A DNA stretch of 64,000 bases from Amazonocrinis nigriterrae CENA67 (GCF_016056305.1 NZ_JAECZC010000030.1:1-64000); one strand, 5' to 3'. Positions 39,558 to 49,361 are shown, counted from the stretch's first letter. Numbers and translations are program-made. Notes: generated by a model not told the origin, from the sequence alone.

Positions 39558-40367
39558 ATGTACAACGACTCAAACCTCACTCTTGGGCATCCCAGCAATG
39601 CACAGCAACTATCTCAGGCTTCATCTACTTGCTTGAGCAATATTCGTCTCATTGCCACAGATATGGATGGTACCCTGACTAGGGAAGGTAAATTTTCTGC
39701 CTCACTATTGCGGGCTTTGGAAGATTTAATAGCAGCTAACATTCAAGTCCTAATTGTCACCGGACGTTCCGCTGGGTGGGTGAATGGATTGAGTTCTTTG
39801 TTGCCAGTTGCAGGTGCGATCGCAGAAAATGGTGGTTTATTCTATCCATCTAAAAGTGAGGAATTAATCGCTTTAACACCTATTTCCGACCTAGTAAAAC
39901 ATCGCCAGCATTTAGCTTTAGTTTTTGAGGAATTAAAAACTAAATTTCCTCAAATCAAAGAATCTAGTGATAATCGCTTTCGGATTACCGATTGGACATT
40001 TGATGTATCGAGTTTAAGTTTAGATGAACTACAAACTCTCAGTCATCTCTGTCAGCAAATGGGTTGGGGCTTCACCTACAGCAACGTCCAGTGTCACATT
40101 AAACCACAAGGGCAAGAAAAGGCAGGTGGACTATTGCAGGTATTGCGAGAATATTTCCCTAGTTACTCACTTGATCAAGTTGTTACTGTTGGCGATAGCC
40201 CTAATGATGAAAGTTTATTTGATCGGCGTTATTTCCCTTTGTCTGTGGGTGTAGCAAATGTATTGCAATATGCCAATCAATTGCAACATCAGCCTACTTA
40301 TATTACTGCTGCGGCTGAAGGTGAAGGGTTTTGTGAATTAGCTAATTATATTTTGAAAAGCTTGTAA
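39558..40367 (+). CDS. HAD-superfamily hydrolase, Cof/SPP-like
   Basis: The HAD core begins IRLIATDMDGTLT (nucleophile Asp and general acid Asp in DMDGT). Motif II is LIVTGRS, the Lys is in the HIKPQGQEKAGG region and motif III is VVTVGDSPNDESLFD. A C2-type cap lies between, as in Cof and sucrose/mannosyl-phosphate phosphatases. ATG 39558 gives 269 residues; an in-frame start 132 bases upstream would add a hydrophobic leader encoded by a C/T-rich repeat (CTTCTCCTTCCCCTTTTCCC) and is rejected. The substrate is probably a sugar phosphate but is not determined. Confidence 0.85.
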   Translation: MYNDSNLTLGHPSNAQQLSQASSTCLSNIRLIATDMDGTLTREGKFSASLLRALEDLIAANIQVLIVTGRSAGWVNGLSSLLPVAGAIAENGGLFYPSKSEELIALTPISDLVKHRQHLALVFEELKTKFPQIKESSDNRFRITDWTFDVSSLSLDELQTLSHLCQQMGWGFTYSNVQCHIKPQGQEKAGGLLQVLREYFPSYSLDQVVTVGDSPNDESLFDRRYFPLSVGVANVLQYANQLQHQPTYITAAAEGEGFCELANYILKSL

Positions 40368-40384
40368 ATATAGAGGCTTGACCA

Positions 40385-40520
40385 AATAATTACTAATTCG
40401 TAATTCGTAATTCGTAATTAAATGGGTATAGCAGCCCACACCAAATTTTCAAATTGGTGGTGCTTCTAGGTGGTGGGTTCAGCAGTTCACACTGATTATA
40501 ACTACGAATTACGAATTATT
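40385..40520. repeat. Inverted dispersed repeat with TAATTCGTAATTCG units
   Basis: TAATTCGTAATTCGTAATTA on the left and ACTACGAATTACGAATTATT on the right flank an inner CACACCAAATTTTCAAATTG hairpin. It is related to the palindrome at 34141-34282. Confidence 0.75.
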
Positions 40521-40602
40521 TTGACGACCAAAGTCTGCGAAGGGGACTATAGCAAGATTAACATGAAAGAATATAAACAATCATTGGGAGGAAGCAATCA
40601 TC

Positions 40603-41154
40603 ATGTCTGTGATTATTGCTAAATGGTCGATTGACGAATATCATCGCATGATTGAGGCTGGCATTTTGAGCGATCGCAAAGTTGAATTACTTCAAGGAGA
40701 AATTGTTGAAATATCGCCAGAAGGGGAACCCCATGCTTATTGTAGTGATGAAGCTGGTGAATATCTAGCAAAATTATTAGCTGGACGCGCCAAAGTTCGT
40801 CAAGCCAAGCCTATTACTCTACCGAATAACTCGGAACCTGAACCAGATATTGCCATTGTCCAAGCTTTAGGACGGGAGTATCGAGAACATCATCCTTATC
40901 CAGAAAATATTTTCTGGTTGATTGAATACGCTAACTCCAGTTTAGAAAAAGATTTAGAAATCAAAAGCAAAATCTACGCACAAGCAGGTATTTCAGAATA
41001 TTGGGTTGTTAATTTGAAAAAGTTACATCTAGTAGTGTTCCGAGAAATCTTAGATGGAGAATACGCAACAAAGCTAACATTAACCGTGGGAACAATTCAA
41101 CCGCTGGCATTCCCAGATATTTCTATTTCAGTGGAACAGATTATTAACAGCTAG
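40603..41154 (+). CDS. Uma2-family (DUF820) putative restriction endonuclease-fold protein
   Basis: The 183-residue protein belongs to the very large cyanobacterial Uma2/DUF820 family with a PD-(D/E)XK nuclease fold. Visible features are WSIDEYHRMIEAGILSDRKV and LLQGEIVEISP, then EPEPDIAIVQ (active-site Asp), and WLIEYANSSLEKDLEIKSKI, which holds the Glu and Lys. A good RBS (GGGAGGAAGC) precedes ATG 40603. The cellular role of the family is unclear; copies are numerous and often lie near mobile DNA. It stands alone here. Confidence 0.9.
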   Translation: MSVIIAKWSIDEYHRMIEAGILSDRKVELLQGEIVEISPEGEPHAYCSDEAGEYLAKLLAGRAKVRQAKPITLPNNSEPEPDIAIVQALGREYREHHPYPENIFWLIEYANSSLEKDLEIKSKIYAQAGISEYWVVNLKKLHLVVFREILDGEYATKLTLTVGTIQPLAFPDISISVEQIINS

Positions 41155-41188
41155 TACAATTTTAGATTTTAGATTTTGGATTGGCTGA

Positions 41189-41761
41189 TTATGGTATTTC
41201 GGCCCGGAAAGTTCCAATCGCGGATACGAATGTGACGATACTATTATGCAGCGCACTTGATATTTTAGAATCGGAAATGATATCAGTTTCATCGATTTGA
41301 TTACTGGAAAGTGGAATGGTTATTGATGCTTCATTAATGATATGTGCATCCATTGTCCTCAGTATTTCCCTTAAAGAAGCTTGTGCATGTATTCCTCGTG
41401 ATGATGCATTGATTAACGCAACAGGCTTACGGTAAAGTTCCCCAGAGCCAACTACCCAATCGAGTGCGTTCTTCAATACACCAGGTATACCATGTGCGTA
41501 TTCTGGACTCGATATCAATACGCCGTCGGAAATTTGCAGCTGGGTACGAATGTCTTTCACTGAAGGTATTTCTGTTCTCTCTAGATCAGGATTGAAATGT
41601 GGGAGATCGCCAAGACCATTGTACAAAGTTATTTCAACTCCTTGTGATGCCAAACTGATGGCAGCTCGAAGTAAAGCTGTGTTCGATGAAGCAGCCCGAA
41701 GACTACCTGAGATTGCAAGAATTTGTATCACTTTAATTTTTTCATCACACATCAATGACAA
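41189..41761 (-). CDS. NADPH-dependent FMN reductase family protein
   Basis: The 190-residue flavodoxin-fold protein has the phosphate-binding loop ISGSLRAASSNT (FMN phosphate) near the N-terminus and the SSPEYAHGIPGVLKNALDWV motif that is diagnostic of the NADPH-dependent FMN reductase/azoreductase group. It probably reduces free flavin, quinones or azo compounds. The start is ATG 41761 or 41752. Its stop side faces the Uma2 gene. The ilvA stop lies eight bases upstream of its start, so both minus-strand genes may share one transcript. Confidence 0.88.
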   Translation of the reverse strand: MSLMCDEKIKVIQILAISGSLRAASSNTALLRAAISLASQGVEITLYNGLGDLPHFNPDLERTEIPSVKDIRTQLQISDGVLISSPEYAHGIPGVLKNALDWVVGSGELYRKPVALINASSRGIHAQASLREILRTMDAHIINEASITIPLSSNQIDETDIISDSKISSALHNSIVTFVSAIGTFRAEIP

Positions 41762-41769
41762 ATAACAAC

Positions 41770-43281
41770 TTAACCCAAAAACAGCTTGTACGCGGGATTT
41801 TGGCTTTCATCCCAATAGCGATAGCCAAGGGTATCAAGAAATGCTTGCCATTGTTGCATTTCGTGGGGAGGAACTTGCATCCCTACAACAATTCGTCCAT
41901 AGTCTGAACCATTGTTGCGGTAGTGGAACATGCTGATATTCCAGTTAGGACTCATAGAACCAACAAACTTCATCAACGCACCAGGACGTTCAGGAAACTC
42001 GAAACGGTAAAGCAATTCGTTGTGGGCTAGGGGAGAGTGTCCACCAACCATGTGGCGCAGGTGTAATTTAGTCAATTCGTCGTCTGTCAAGTCGATAGTT
42101 TTAAACCCACACTCTTCAAAGTTTTCTACCATCTTTGCCCTATCAGCAAAGTTTTGAATTTGCACACCTACAAAAATATGGGCTTCTTTTTCATCGGCAA
42201 TGCGATAGTTAAACTCAGTCAGATTACGTTTACCAATACATTCACAAAACTTACGGAGACTACCCCGTTCTTCGGGAATTGCCACTGCAAAGATGGCTTC
42301 GCGGCGTTCACCAAACTCTGCCCGTTCTGCGACAAAACGGAGGCGGTCAAAGTTCATGTTAGCACCGCAGGCGACGGCAATTAGCGTTTTATCCTGAATT
42401 TGCTCTCGTTCTGCATAGGCTTTAGCACCTGCGATCGCTAATGCACCGGCAGGTTCTAAAATTGATCGCGTATCTTCAAACACATCTTTAATTGCTGCAC
42501 AGGTAGCATCCGTATCGACCAAAATAATATCATCTACATAGTCTTGGCACAGGCGGAAGGTTTCTTCACCCACTTCCCGCACTGCTACCCCATCAGCAAA
42601 TAACCCGACTTGAGGTAATCGTACCCGATGCCCAGCTTTCAGCGATTGATACATGGCATCGGCATCCACTGGTTCAACACCAATAATTTTAATCTCTGGA
42701 CGCAACCGTTTTACATAAGCCGCAATTCCAGAAATCAAGCCACCACCCCCAATTGCCACGAAGATTGCATGGATGGGTTGTTGGTATTGTCGCAGAATTT
42801 CCATCCCAATGGTTCCCTGTCCGGCAATCACATCGGGGTCATCAAAGGGATGAATAAAGGTTAAACCTTTTTCTGCTTCTAGTTGACGAGCGTAGGCATA
42901 GGCATCATCGTAGGTATTGCCATGTAAAACTACTTCGCCTCCTCGCGTTTTGACTGCATCCACTTTCACTTGAGGCGTAGTCACCGGCATAACAATAATT
43001 GCCCGTGTTTTCAGCCGAGTTGCAGCCAAGGCAACACCTTGGGCATGATTACCGGCAGATGCCGCAATGACACCCTGTGCTAGCAAATCTGGGGGCAAAT
43101 TCGCCATTTTGTTGTAAGCCCCCCGCAGCTTAAAGGAAAATACCGACTGCATATCTTCCCGCTTTAGGAAGAGTTGATTATTTAGTCGTGCGGATAGATT
43201 CGGGGCATACTCCAAGGGTGTTTCTTGGGCAACATCGTATACACGAGCAGTCAGAATTTGTACCAGGTAATCGCAAAGCAT
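41770..43281 (-). CDS. ilvA: Threonine ammonia-lyase (threonine deaminase), biosynthetic
   Basis: IlvA converts threonine to 2-oxobutanoate, the first step of isoleucine synthesis. The PLP-binding Lys is in SVFSFKLRGAYNKM. A Ser/Asn substrate loop SAGNHAQGVA and the glycine-rich PLP-phosphate loop GGGGLISG follow. The C-terminal 170 residues hold two ACT-like regulatory modules (for example GERREAIFAVAIPEERGSLR and YRFEFPERPGALMKFVGSMS), as in feedback-inhibited biosynthetic enzymes. The 503-residue length is normal. The ATG at 43281 is close upstream of PLEYAPNLSARL. It probably shares a transcript with the flavin reductase gene eight bases downstream. Confidence 0.95.
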   Translation of the reverse strand: MLCDYLVQILTARVYDVAQETPLEYAPNLSARLNNQLFLKREDMQSVFSFKLRGAYNKMANLPPDLLAQGVIAASAGNHAQGVALAATRLKTRAIIVMPVTTPQVKVDAVKTRGGEVVLHGNTYDDAYAYARQLEAEKGLTFIHPFDDPDVIAGQGTIGMEILRQYQQPIHAIFVAIGGGGLISGIAAYVKRLRPEIKIIGVEPVDADAMYQSLKAGHRVRLPQVGLFADGVAVREVGEETFRLCQDYVDDIILVDTDATCAAIKDVFEDTRSILEPAGALAIAGAKAYAEREQIQDKTLIAVACGANMNFDRLRFVAERAEFGERREAIFAVAIPEERGSLRKFCECIGKRNLTEFNYRIADEKEAHIFVGVQIQNFADRAKMVENFEECGFKTIDLTDDELTKLHLRHMVGGHSPLAHNELLYRFEFPERPGALMKFVGSMSPNWNISMFHYRNNGSDYGRIVVGMQVPPHEMQQWQAFLDTLGYRYWDESQNPAYKLFLG

Positions 43282-43773
43282 GGGGTCAACAAAATAGCAG
43301 ATGCCGGATGGAGATTCATTTTACGCTACTTGTGTACCTGTTTTACAGGCTGATGGCTGATGTGAGGATTGGGCCAAAGCAATCACTTTGCTAAGTCAAA
43401 GTGTAAACCTTCATCTTGGCTGTTATTGGATTGATGCTTATGATTATGTTGACCGATGACTGATGACTGTCATTAGTTATCGGTCAATAACCTTCATGGT
43501 AGCGGTCTCTAACTGGCATATATTGCTCAAGCTACTTTATATATATAATTGCATGATTAAGTATTCAATTATTAACAGCCTTGCTAAATAGTAATATTAA
43601 CAAATATTTTTTCATTCATAGTACCATTTATAAAAATATTTACAACACATAAATTACAGTAGGGACGTATAAATGTACGCCCCTACTACAGTAACAGGTA
43701 TTTTGTGAAATGTTATCAAATCAGCAATACCAATCAACAATTAAAAGAAAGTGAGCTATATAAATGACAAAAT
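43282..43773. other. Intergenic region with one dispersed hairpin
   Basis: About 490 bases between ilvA and ppsA. A GTAGGGACGTATAAATGTAC hairpin lies at 43659-43686, related to the perfect palindrome at 46821-46852. No gene is seen. Confidence 0.45.
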
Positions 43774-46269
43774 TCAAGACTCACCATTCTCGACTTTTGC
43801 TATTTCTAGCATCGTTTTTAAAACTGAGTCTGGATTCAGACTAATAGAGTCAATTCCTTGTTCAACCAAGAACCGAGCAAATTCTGGATAATCGCTTGGT
43901 GCTTGCCCACAAATGCCGATTTTGCGGTGGCGTTTTTTCGCAGCTTCTATGGCCATTTTCACCATTTGCTTCACAGCTGGGCTGCGTTCATCAAACAACC
44001 GTGCTACTAAAGCTGAATCCCTATCTAACCCTAGTGTCAGCTGAGTTAGGTCATTGGAACCAATGGAGAAACCATCAAAGACTTCAGCAAATTCTTCAGC
44101 CATAATTACATTGCTGGGCAATTCACACATTACATAAACTTGTAAGTTGTTAACGCCTTGTTTTAAACCATTGTTTGCCATTTCTGCTAATACTAAACGC
44201 CCCTCATCAGGAGTGCGGCAGAAAGGAATCATGGGGATAACATTAGTCAAACCCATATCTTCTCGTACTCGCTTTATGGCATAACACTCTAAGGCAAAAG
44301 CTTCTCTGTAGCCTTCATCATAGTAACGTGCTGCCCCTCGCCAACCTAACATTGGGTTTTCTTCGTCGGGTTCAAACTGTTGCCCACCCAACAAATTGGC
44401 ATATTCATTACTTTTGAAATCAGACATTCGCACAATTACTGGTTTGGGATAAAATGCTGCGGCAATTCGGCCAATGCCTTGGGCTAATTTATCCACAAAA
44501 TACTGGGGCTTCTCTTCGTAAAGTGAAGTAATTTCGCTAATTTTAGCTTTAACAAATTCATCTTTTAACTTATCGAAATAAAGCAATGCCATTGGATGAA
44601 TTTGGATTTGGTTAGCGATGATAAACTCTGTCCGCGCTAAACCTACGCCATCGTTAGGAATGGCAGATAAACTCAAAGCTTCTTGAGGATTTCCCACATT
44701 CATTAAAATTTGGGTGCGAGTGCGGGGCAAATTTTCTAACGCGACTTCATTAACTTCAAAAGGTAATAACCCTGCATAGACCTTTCCTTCTTCCCCTTCA
44801 GCACATGAAATGGTTACCTCTTGACCAGTTCTCAAGACTTCCGTAGCATTACCGCAGCCCACGATCGCAGGTACACCCAATTCTCGTGCAATAATCGCTG
44901 CATGGCAGGTACGTCCACCAGAGTTGGTGATAATCGCACTGGCGCGTTTCATAATCGGTTCCCAGTCAGGATCAGTCCTTTCTGTCACCAATACTTCCCC
45001 AGGTTGGAACTGGTCGAGTTTATGCACATCTAAAATCAGGTTTGCTTTCCCTTGACTGATGGCTTCCCCAATGGCGCGTCCCGTGACAAGGGGGAGTGGG
45101 GAGTCGGGAGTTGGGAGTGAGTGAGTTTTTTCCCCAGTCCCCAGCCCCCAGTCCCCAGTCCCCAGTTTGAGACGATAACTCCGCAACACGTTTCCATTTT
45201 TCTGTGACTGCACTGTCTCAGGACGTGCTTGCACCACAAATAACTGGTTTGTAATACCATCTTTTGCCCATTCGATATCCATTGGGGTATAAATACCGTG
45301 GACTTGAGAATAATGGTCTTCAATTAAACAAGCCCAATGTGCTAGTTGTAAAATCTCGCTATCACTAAGAGCGAATTTACTTCTATCTACCTTGGATACA
45401 GATACATTTTTTGTGAATTTAGAACCGTCATCATAAATCATTTTCAGTTCTTTGCTGCCCAATTTTTTATCAATAATTGGACGAAAACCTGCTTTTAAAG
45501 TTGGTTTAAAAACATAGTATTCATCTGGGTTAACAGACCCTTGGACAACGTTTTCTCCTAAACCGTAGGCGGCTGTAATCAGTGCAGCATCCTTAAAGCC
45601 GGTTTCTGTATCAATGGAGAACATTACCCCAGAGGTTGCTAAGTCAGAGCGCACCATTTTTTGCACACCCACAGCTAGGGCAATGCTAAAGTGGTCAAAT
45701 CCCTTGGCGTGGCGATAAGAAATGGCGCGATCAGTAAATAGGGAAGCAAAGCATTTATGACAAGCTGCTAAAACTCCTTCGACACCTACAACGTTAAGGT
45801 AAGTTTCTTGCTGACCGGCAAAACTAGCGTCGGGGAGGTCTTCAGCGGTGGCGCTAGAGCGAACTGCTACATCTGTCTCAGTGTGGTATTTATCACATAG
45901 ACTCTCGTAAGCTGTAGCGATCGCATCTCGCAATTCACTAGGGAATGGGGTATGTATCAACAGCGATCGCGCTTTTTTCCCCCGTAGCCGTAAATTTTTG
46001 ATATCCTCAACATCTAAATCCGCAAACAGTTCGCGTAACTTTGCTTCTAATCCCGCAGATTCAATGAAATAGCGATAAGCATAAGCTGTAGTGGCAAATC
46101 CTGTTGGTACTTCAACACCTTTAGGTGTTAGCTGTTGAATCATTTCCCCTAATGATGCATTTTTACCGCCAACTAAGGGAATATCAGCAATACCCACTTC
46201 ATCAAACCAGAGAACCAGCGATCGGTCTTTAGCAGATAGAGATGTCGTATTTATAGCTACTGAAGTCAT
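43774..46269 (-). CDS. ppsA: Phosphoenolpyruvate synthase with an in-frame repeat insertion
   Basis: PpsA makes PEP from pyruvate and ATP. It has an N-terminal ATP-binding domain (DIPLVGGKNASLGEM; AVRSSATAEDLPDASFAGQQ), a phosphohistidine domain with catalytic H456 in GGRTCHAAIIARELG, and a C-terminal PEP/pyruvate barrel (VMCELPSNV, GSNDLTQLTLGLDRD). All catalytic motifs are intact. The 831 residues are slightly longer than usual. About 25 residues near 369-394 (LKLGTGDWGLGTGEKTHSLP and onward) are encoded by a dispersed GGGGACTGG-type repeat. They lie in the linker before the swivelling phosphohistidine domain, where extra length may be tolerated. It is a single gene with a long repeat-filled upstream region. 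Confidence 0.95.
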   Translation of the reverse strand: MTSVAINTTSLSAKDRSLVLWFDEVGIADIPLVGGKNASLGEMIQQLTPKGVEVPTGFATTAYAYRYFIESAGLEAKLRELFADLDVEDIKNLRLRGKKARSLLIHTPFPSELRDAIATAYESLCDKYHTETDVAVRSSATAEDLPDASFAGQQETYLNVVGVEGVLAACHKCFASLFTDRAISYRHAKGFDHFSIALAVGVQKMVRSDLATSGVMFSIDTETGFKDAALITAAYGLGENVVQGSVNPDEYYVFKPTLKAGFRPIIDKKLGSKELKMIYDDGSKFTKNVSVSKVDRSKFALSDSEILQLAHWACLIEDHYSQVHGIYTPMDIEWAKDGITNQLFVVQARPETVQSQKNGNVLRSYRLKLGTGDWGLGTGEKTHSLPTPDSPLPLVTGRAIGEAISQGKANLILDVHKLDQFQPGEVLVTERTDPDWEPIMKRASAIITNSGGRTCHAAIIARELGVPAIVGCGNATEVLRTGQEVTISCAEGEEGKVYAGLLPFEVNEVALENLPRTRTQILMNVGNPQEALSLSAIPNDGVGLARTEFIIANQIQIHPMALLYFDKLKDEFVKAKISEITSLYEEKPQYFVDKLAQGIGRIAAAFYPKPVIVRMSDFKSNEYANLLGGQQFEPDEENPMLGWRGAARYYDEGYREAFALECYAIKRVREDMGLTNVIPMIPFCRTPDEGRLVLAEMANNGLKQGVNNLQVYVMCELPSNVIMAEEFAEVFDGFSIGSNDLTQLTLGLDRDSALVARLFDERSPAVKQMVKMAIEAAKKRHRKIGICGQAPSDYPEFARFLVEQGIDSISLNPDSVLKTMLEIAKVENGES
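45086..45166. repeat. Dispersed CCCCAGTCCCCAGT repeat inside ppsA
   Basis: GGGGGAGTGGGGAGTCGGGA units followed by CCCCAGTCCCCAGCCCCCAG units, an inverted pair normally found between genes. Here it is in frame within ppsA and adds no stop. Confidence 0.85.
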
Positions 46270-46820
46270 TAGAATTACCTCTTAAAAAATGCTGAGATTT
46301 TTAGCGCGTAATCGCTAGTAGATAAGGGCAACAGACGGTAAACAGTAGGCAGAAGGAATATTGAGTGAAAAGTAAACTTTTTAACCTTTTATACTAGATA
46401 GTGATTTTCATCACCCTGCGCTAGTATTATTTTTCCCTTTTTTAATTTTAGTTTTTGTAGCAAGTAGGTTGCAGGGTAGGGCAAATACATTAAGTAAGAA
46501 TCGTCTGAAAATAGCTATAAATGGTCATATTTAGTGCGGGGAGCAAGGAAAAATGATTTGTAGCGGTTATTTAGTGAGTTGGAATAATGTCACAATTTGT
46601 GACTTTCGAGACAATTTTAGAAACAGAATTGGCAAATATAGCAAAGTGCTGAGGAGCCAGTGCGTTGGGCGGCTAGCCTTCGGCAACGCCAAGGGCGAAC
46701 GCCGACTTGAAGCATCTGGCGTTGCTGAGTGCTGAGTAGAAAGCAAGTTTAAGACTTACGCTTCGACTGCTATATAAGACGCAAGATGCCAACATGAGCG
46801 CTGCTTCACCGGAGTGAACT

Positions 46821-46852
46821 GTAGGGGCGTACAGCTAGCTGTACGCCCCTAC
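46821..46852. repeat. Perfect 32-base palindrome
   Basis: GTAGGGGCGTACAGCT at 46821-46836 is followed directly by its exact reverse complement AGCTGTACGCCCCTAC at 46837-46852. It is a loop-free cruciform-capable sequence, related to the imperfect copy at 43659-43686. Confidence 0.85.
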
Positions 46853-46896
46853 CCATGTATCTGTATCAGTTATTTCGTGAAATGGTATAACAAAAA

Positions 46897-46927
46897 GATT
46901 CCCGACTTCCTAAAGAAGTCAGGAATC
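46897..46927 (-). terminator. Rho-independent terminator-like hairpin
   Basis: A 13-base stem with one mismatch (46897-46909 and 46915-46927, 5-base loop) is followed on the minus strand by TTTTTG. It lies about 310 bases past the ABC permease stop and in front of ppsA, so it could end the permease transcript. Confidence 0.6.
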
Positions 46928-47239
46928 TGAGCCTGAACATTTTTAAAATCAAATAGAATAGCTATTCAAGCTTAAGAATTCGTAACAAAGGACAAAAATT
47001 ACTCTTCCCACTCCCTACTCACCACTCCCTAATTTTTACCAAAAAGGGGAAAAGAAAAAGGGGAAGGGGAAGGTAATTAAAGTTAAAACTTTTCCCCACA
47101 TGGTATAAAGCCCCTATCTTAATTGCCCAGAATATTAAAATCAGATTTACTAGACAGGTAGTGCGATAAAAATCAGCGTCCATACTTGAAACCCCTATTT
47201 TTAAATATAGGTTCCCTTCCCCTTCCCCCTTCCCCTTCT

Positions 47240-48355
47240 TCATCTGCGTAAACTCCGGGGGTCGAGAACATCCCTAAGACCATCACCTAATAAGTTAAAA
47301 GCCAGCACCGTCAAAATAATCAGCACCGCTGGCGGCCAAATTAGCCAAGGTTGCAACACTAAAATAGAAGCATTGCTTGCCACAGAAAGCATGTTGCCCC
47401 AAGAGGGGTCTGGTTGTTGAATGCCCAAGCCAATAAGACTGAGTATTGCTTCTGAGCCAATAAAGCTAGGAACTGCAAGAGTAGCGGAGATAATTACATA
47501 AGTAGCGGTTTGCGGCAAAACGTGGCGGAGGATAATGTAAAGTGGATTACCGCCCATTGCTCGTGCTGCTTGGACAAATTCCCGCTCTTTAATGGACAAT
47601 ACCTGTCCGCGAATTACCCGTGCTAAACCAGCCCAGCTGATAACTGAAGTAATCAACACAATTAATAAAAAGCGTTGGCTGCTGCTTAGTCCCGCTGGTA
47701 AAACTGCGCCCAAGGTGACTAAAAGATAAATACTGGGGAAGGTCATGAGAACTTCTGCCAAGCGCATGATGATGGTGTCAGTCCAACCGCCAAAATAGCC
47801 GGAAATGCCTCCTATCAAAAGACCGAGGGGAAAGGTAATCACCACACCAACAATACCGATAAACATGCTAATGCGACCACCATGTAATAGGCGACTGAAT
47901 TGGTCGCGCCCTTGTTCATCAGTACCCAGGAGGTTTAATTTTGCATCACCACTTGCCCCAAACAAATGCCAATTTAAGGGTATACCTGGGATGATAGTCA
48001 CTTCTTCCCACTTGGGTGGCAGTGGCAAAACTAGCTGAAACAGTCGATACTCTGACCCCGATACAAAAAAACGCAATGGTGAGGGCTTTTTCAAGTCTAC
48101 GATCAGTTGGCGATCGCCTGTTTCTAGATCCGTGTTTCCCTGGGTCGTTGGATAAATATGAGGCCCGATAAACTGCCCTGATTGTGAAGTCCAGTAAATT
48201 CGAGTTGGTGGCAGTAGCGAACCATTTGGCTGTGAGGCATAAGGATCGTATGGGGCAACGAAATCAGCTGCAATTACCGCCACATAGAAAATTAACAGCA
48301 AAATTGCCCCAAACCGCGCCAAAGGATTTTTTTGAAGTCTTTGCCACCAATTCAT
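47240..48355 (-). CDS. ABC transporter permease, DppC/OppC family
   Basis: The 371-residue protein has an N-terminal helix (about 14-32) followed by NPLARF/DFVAPYDPYASQ typical of OppC-type permeases. A long periplasmic insert (about 35-150) follows, then five helices. The EAA loop reads EFVQAARAMGGNPLYIILRH and the end FNLLGDGLRDVLDPR is diagnostic. It should form a dipeptide, oligopeptide or nickel importer with a DppB-type partner, but no partner permease, ATPase or binding protein is adjacent; scattered subunits are common in cyanobacteria. The insert before the first core helix is longer than in E. coli DppC. The stop is followed by GGGGAAGGGGAAGGG-type repeats. Confidence 0.9.
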   Translation of the reverse strand: MNWWQRLQKNPLARFGAILLLIFYVAVIAADFVAPYDPYASQPNGSLLPPTRIYWTSQSGQFIGPHIYPTTQGNTDLETGDRQLIVDLKKPSPLRFFVSGSEYRLFQLVLPLPPKWEEVTIIPGIPLNWHLFGASGDAKLNLLGTDEQGRDQFSRLLHGGRISMFIGIVGVVITFPLGLLIGGISGYFGGWTDTIIMRLAEVLMTFPSIYLLVTLGAVLPAGLSSSQRFLLIVLITSVISWAGLARVIRGQVLSIKEREFVQAARAMGGNPLYIILRHVLPQTATYVIISATLAVPSFIGSEAILSLIGLGIQQPDPSWGNMLSVASNASILVLQPWLIWPPAVLIILTVLAFNLLGDGLRDVLDPRSLRR

Positions 48356-48485
48356 AATAGTTAGGAGTTATTAGTGATTAGTTATGAGTTATGAACTGTT
48401 AATTATGGAACTTTTTTATAATTTATTCTTAACTCTTAATAATTCTTAACTCCTAACTCCTAACTCCTAACTCTCCACTTTCGAT

Positions 48486-49361
48486 TTAACCATGTCGTTG
48501 CTCTGCTAAATATAAATGTTCCTCTTGATTTTTTTCATGTTCTACAACAAATACATTCGAGTAGAGATTCGCGACAATTTGTTTTCCTTGTTGTGTCAAA
48601 GACAAGTAACGCAGTCCCTCTTTAATGTAGGGATGGACACCATTCCAGTAAAATTTGGCGTAGTTCTTGCGTAAATCGGCAGGTGTCTCATAGCCTAAAA
48701 CTTTATTCATCCCAGTTTCTTCAAACTCGTAGAACAAAGAAGTAATTTTTCTCAGGTAACGCGGGTCACTTAATTGTCCAATCAAATCAGCAGCACGTAC
48801 TAAGCCAGCAAAGCTAGTTGTGTCTTGATGATCCTCCGCCACAGGCACGGGAAACCGAGTTAATTCAATATTTCTCTTGATTACCTCAGCATCTATTAAC
48901 TTGTGACCCCCAAAACGCTCATCAATAAAAAGTTTTGCTCTATCAACATGATAGGGTGTCAAACTGGCATCAGAAGCTCCTGGATGCAGAGGAATCATTC
49001 TGCCATTTTTACCAGTGGCATAAAGACCTGCTGCTTCTTGGTCTTGTCGGCAAACTCCTTTAACATAACCGATATCATGACATACCAAGGAAATCATAAA
49101 GTGCAACCAGTCTTCACTAGAAACGCCACCTTCGCGGATATGTTTGCCACGTAAAATTTCCTGACCGACAAGGGTAACTAAGACAGAGTGTTCAACATTG
49201 TGAAACAGAGCATCGCTATTGGCAATGTTTTCCAACGCCATACTCCCAGCCCAAGCGATGATATCTTGGTAATCATTTTTCAAGCAACCGTATGTCCGAC
49301 GGTAGCCTTCTCGAATTTGCTTGACAAAAGCATCAATTAAAATTTCAGTGGCATTAAACAT
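48486..49361 (-). CDS. HD-domain phosphohydrolase-like protein
   Basis: The 291-residue soluble protein has HD-superfamily metal-site residues: His in LFHNVEHSVLV, the HD doublet in SLVCHDIGYVKG, and later conserved Asp in LVRAADLIGQL. Extra His/Asp around PLHPGASDASLTPYHVDRAK may complete the site. HD proteins hydrolyse nucleotides or cyclic nucleotides; the substrate is not known. No other domain is fused. A similar family is common in cyanobacteria. It stands alone, with 130 bases of CTAACTCCTAACTCC repeats before the ABC permease gene. Confidence 0.85.
   Translation of the reverse strand: MFNATEILIDAFVKQIREGYRRTYGCLKNDYQDIIAWAGSMALENIANSDALFHNVEHSVLVTLVGQEILRGKHIREGGVSSEDWLHFMISLVCHDIGYVKGVCRQDQEAAGLYATGKNGRMIPLHPGASDASLTPYHVDRAKLFIDERFGGHKLIDAEVIKRNIELTRFPVPVAEDHQDTTSFAGLVRAADLIGQLSDPRYLRKITSLFYEFEETGMNKVLGYETPADLRKNYAKFYWNGVHPYIKEGLRYLSLTQQGKQIVANLYSNVFVVEHEKNQEEHLYLAEQRHG

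Larger units (their letters stand above)
46270..47239. other. Long intergenic region rich in repeats
   Basis: About 970 bases upstream of ppsA. It contains a GGAGCCAGTGCGTTGGGCGG dispersed element (46653-46735), the palindrome at 46821-46852, the terminator-like hairpin at 46897-46927 and GAAAAAGGGGAAGGGGAAGG units near 47046-47073 and 47215-47238. A 60-codon frame at 46553 lies partly in repeat sequence and is not called. Confidence 0.5.

Noticed and set aside
46553-46735. 60-codon plus-strand frame
   Set aside because: Its second half is a dispersed GGAGCCAGTGCGTTGG repeat, with no homology recognised.
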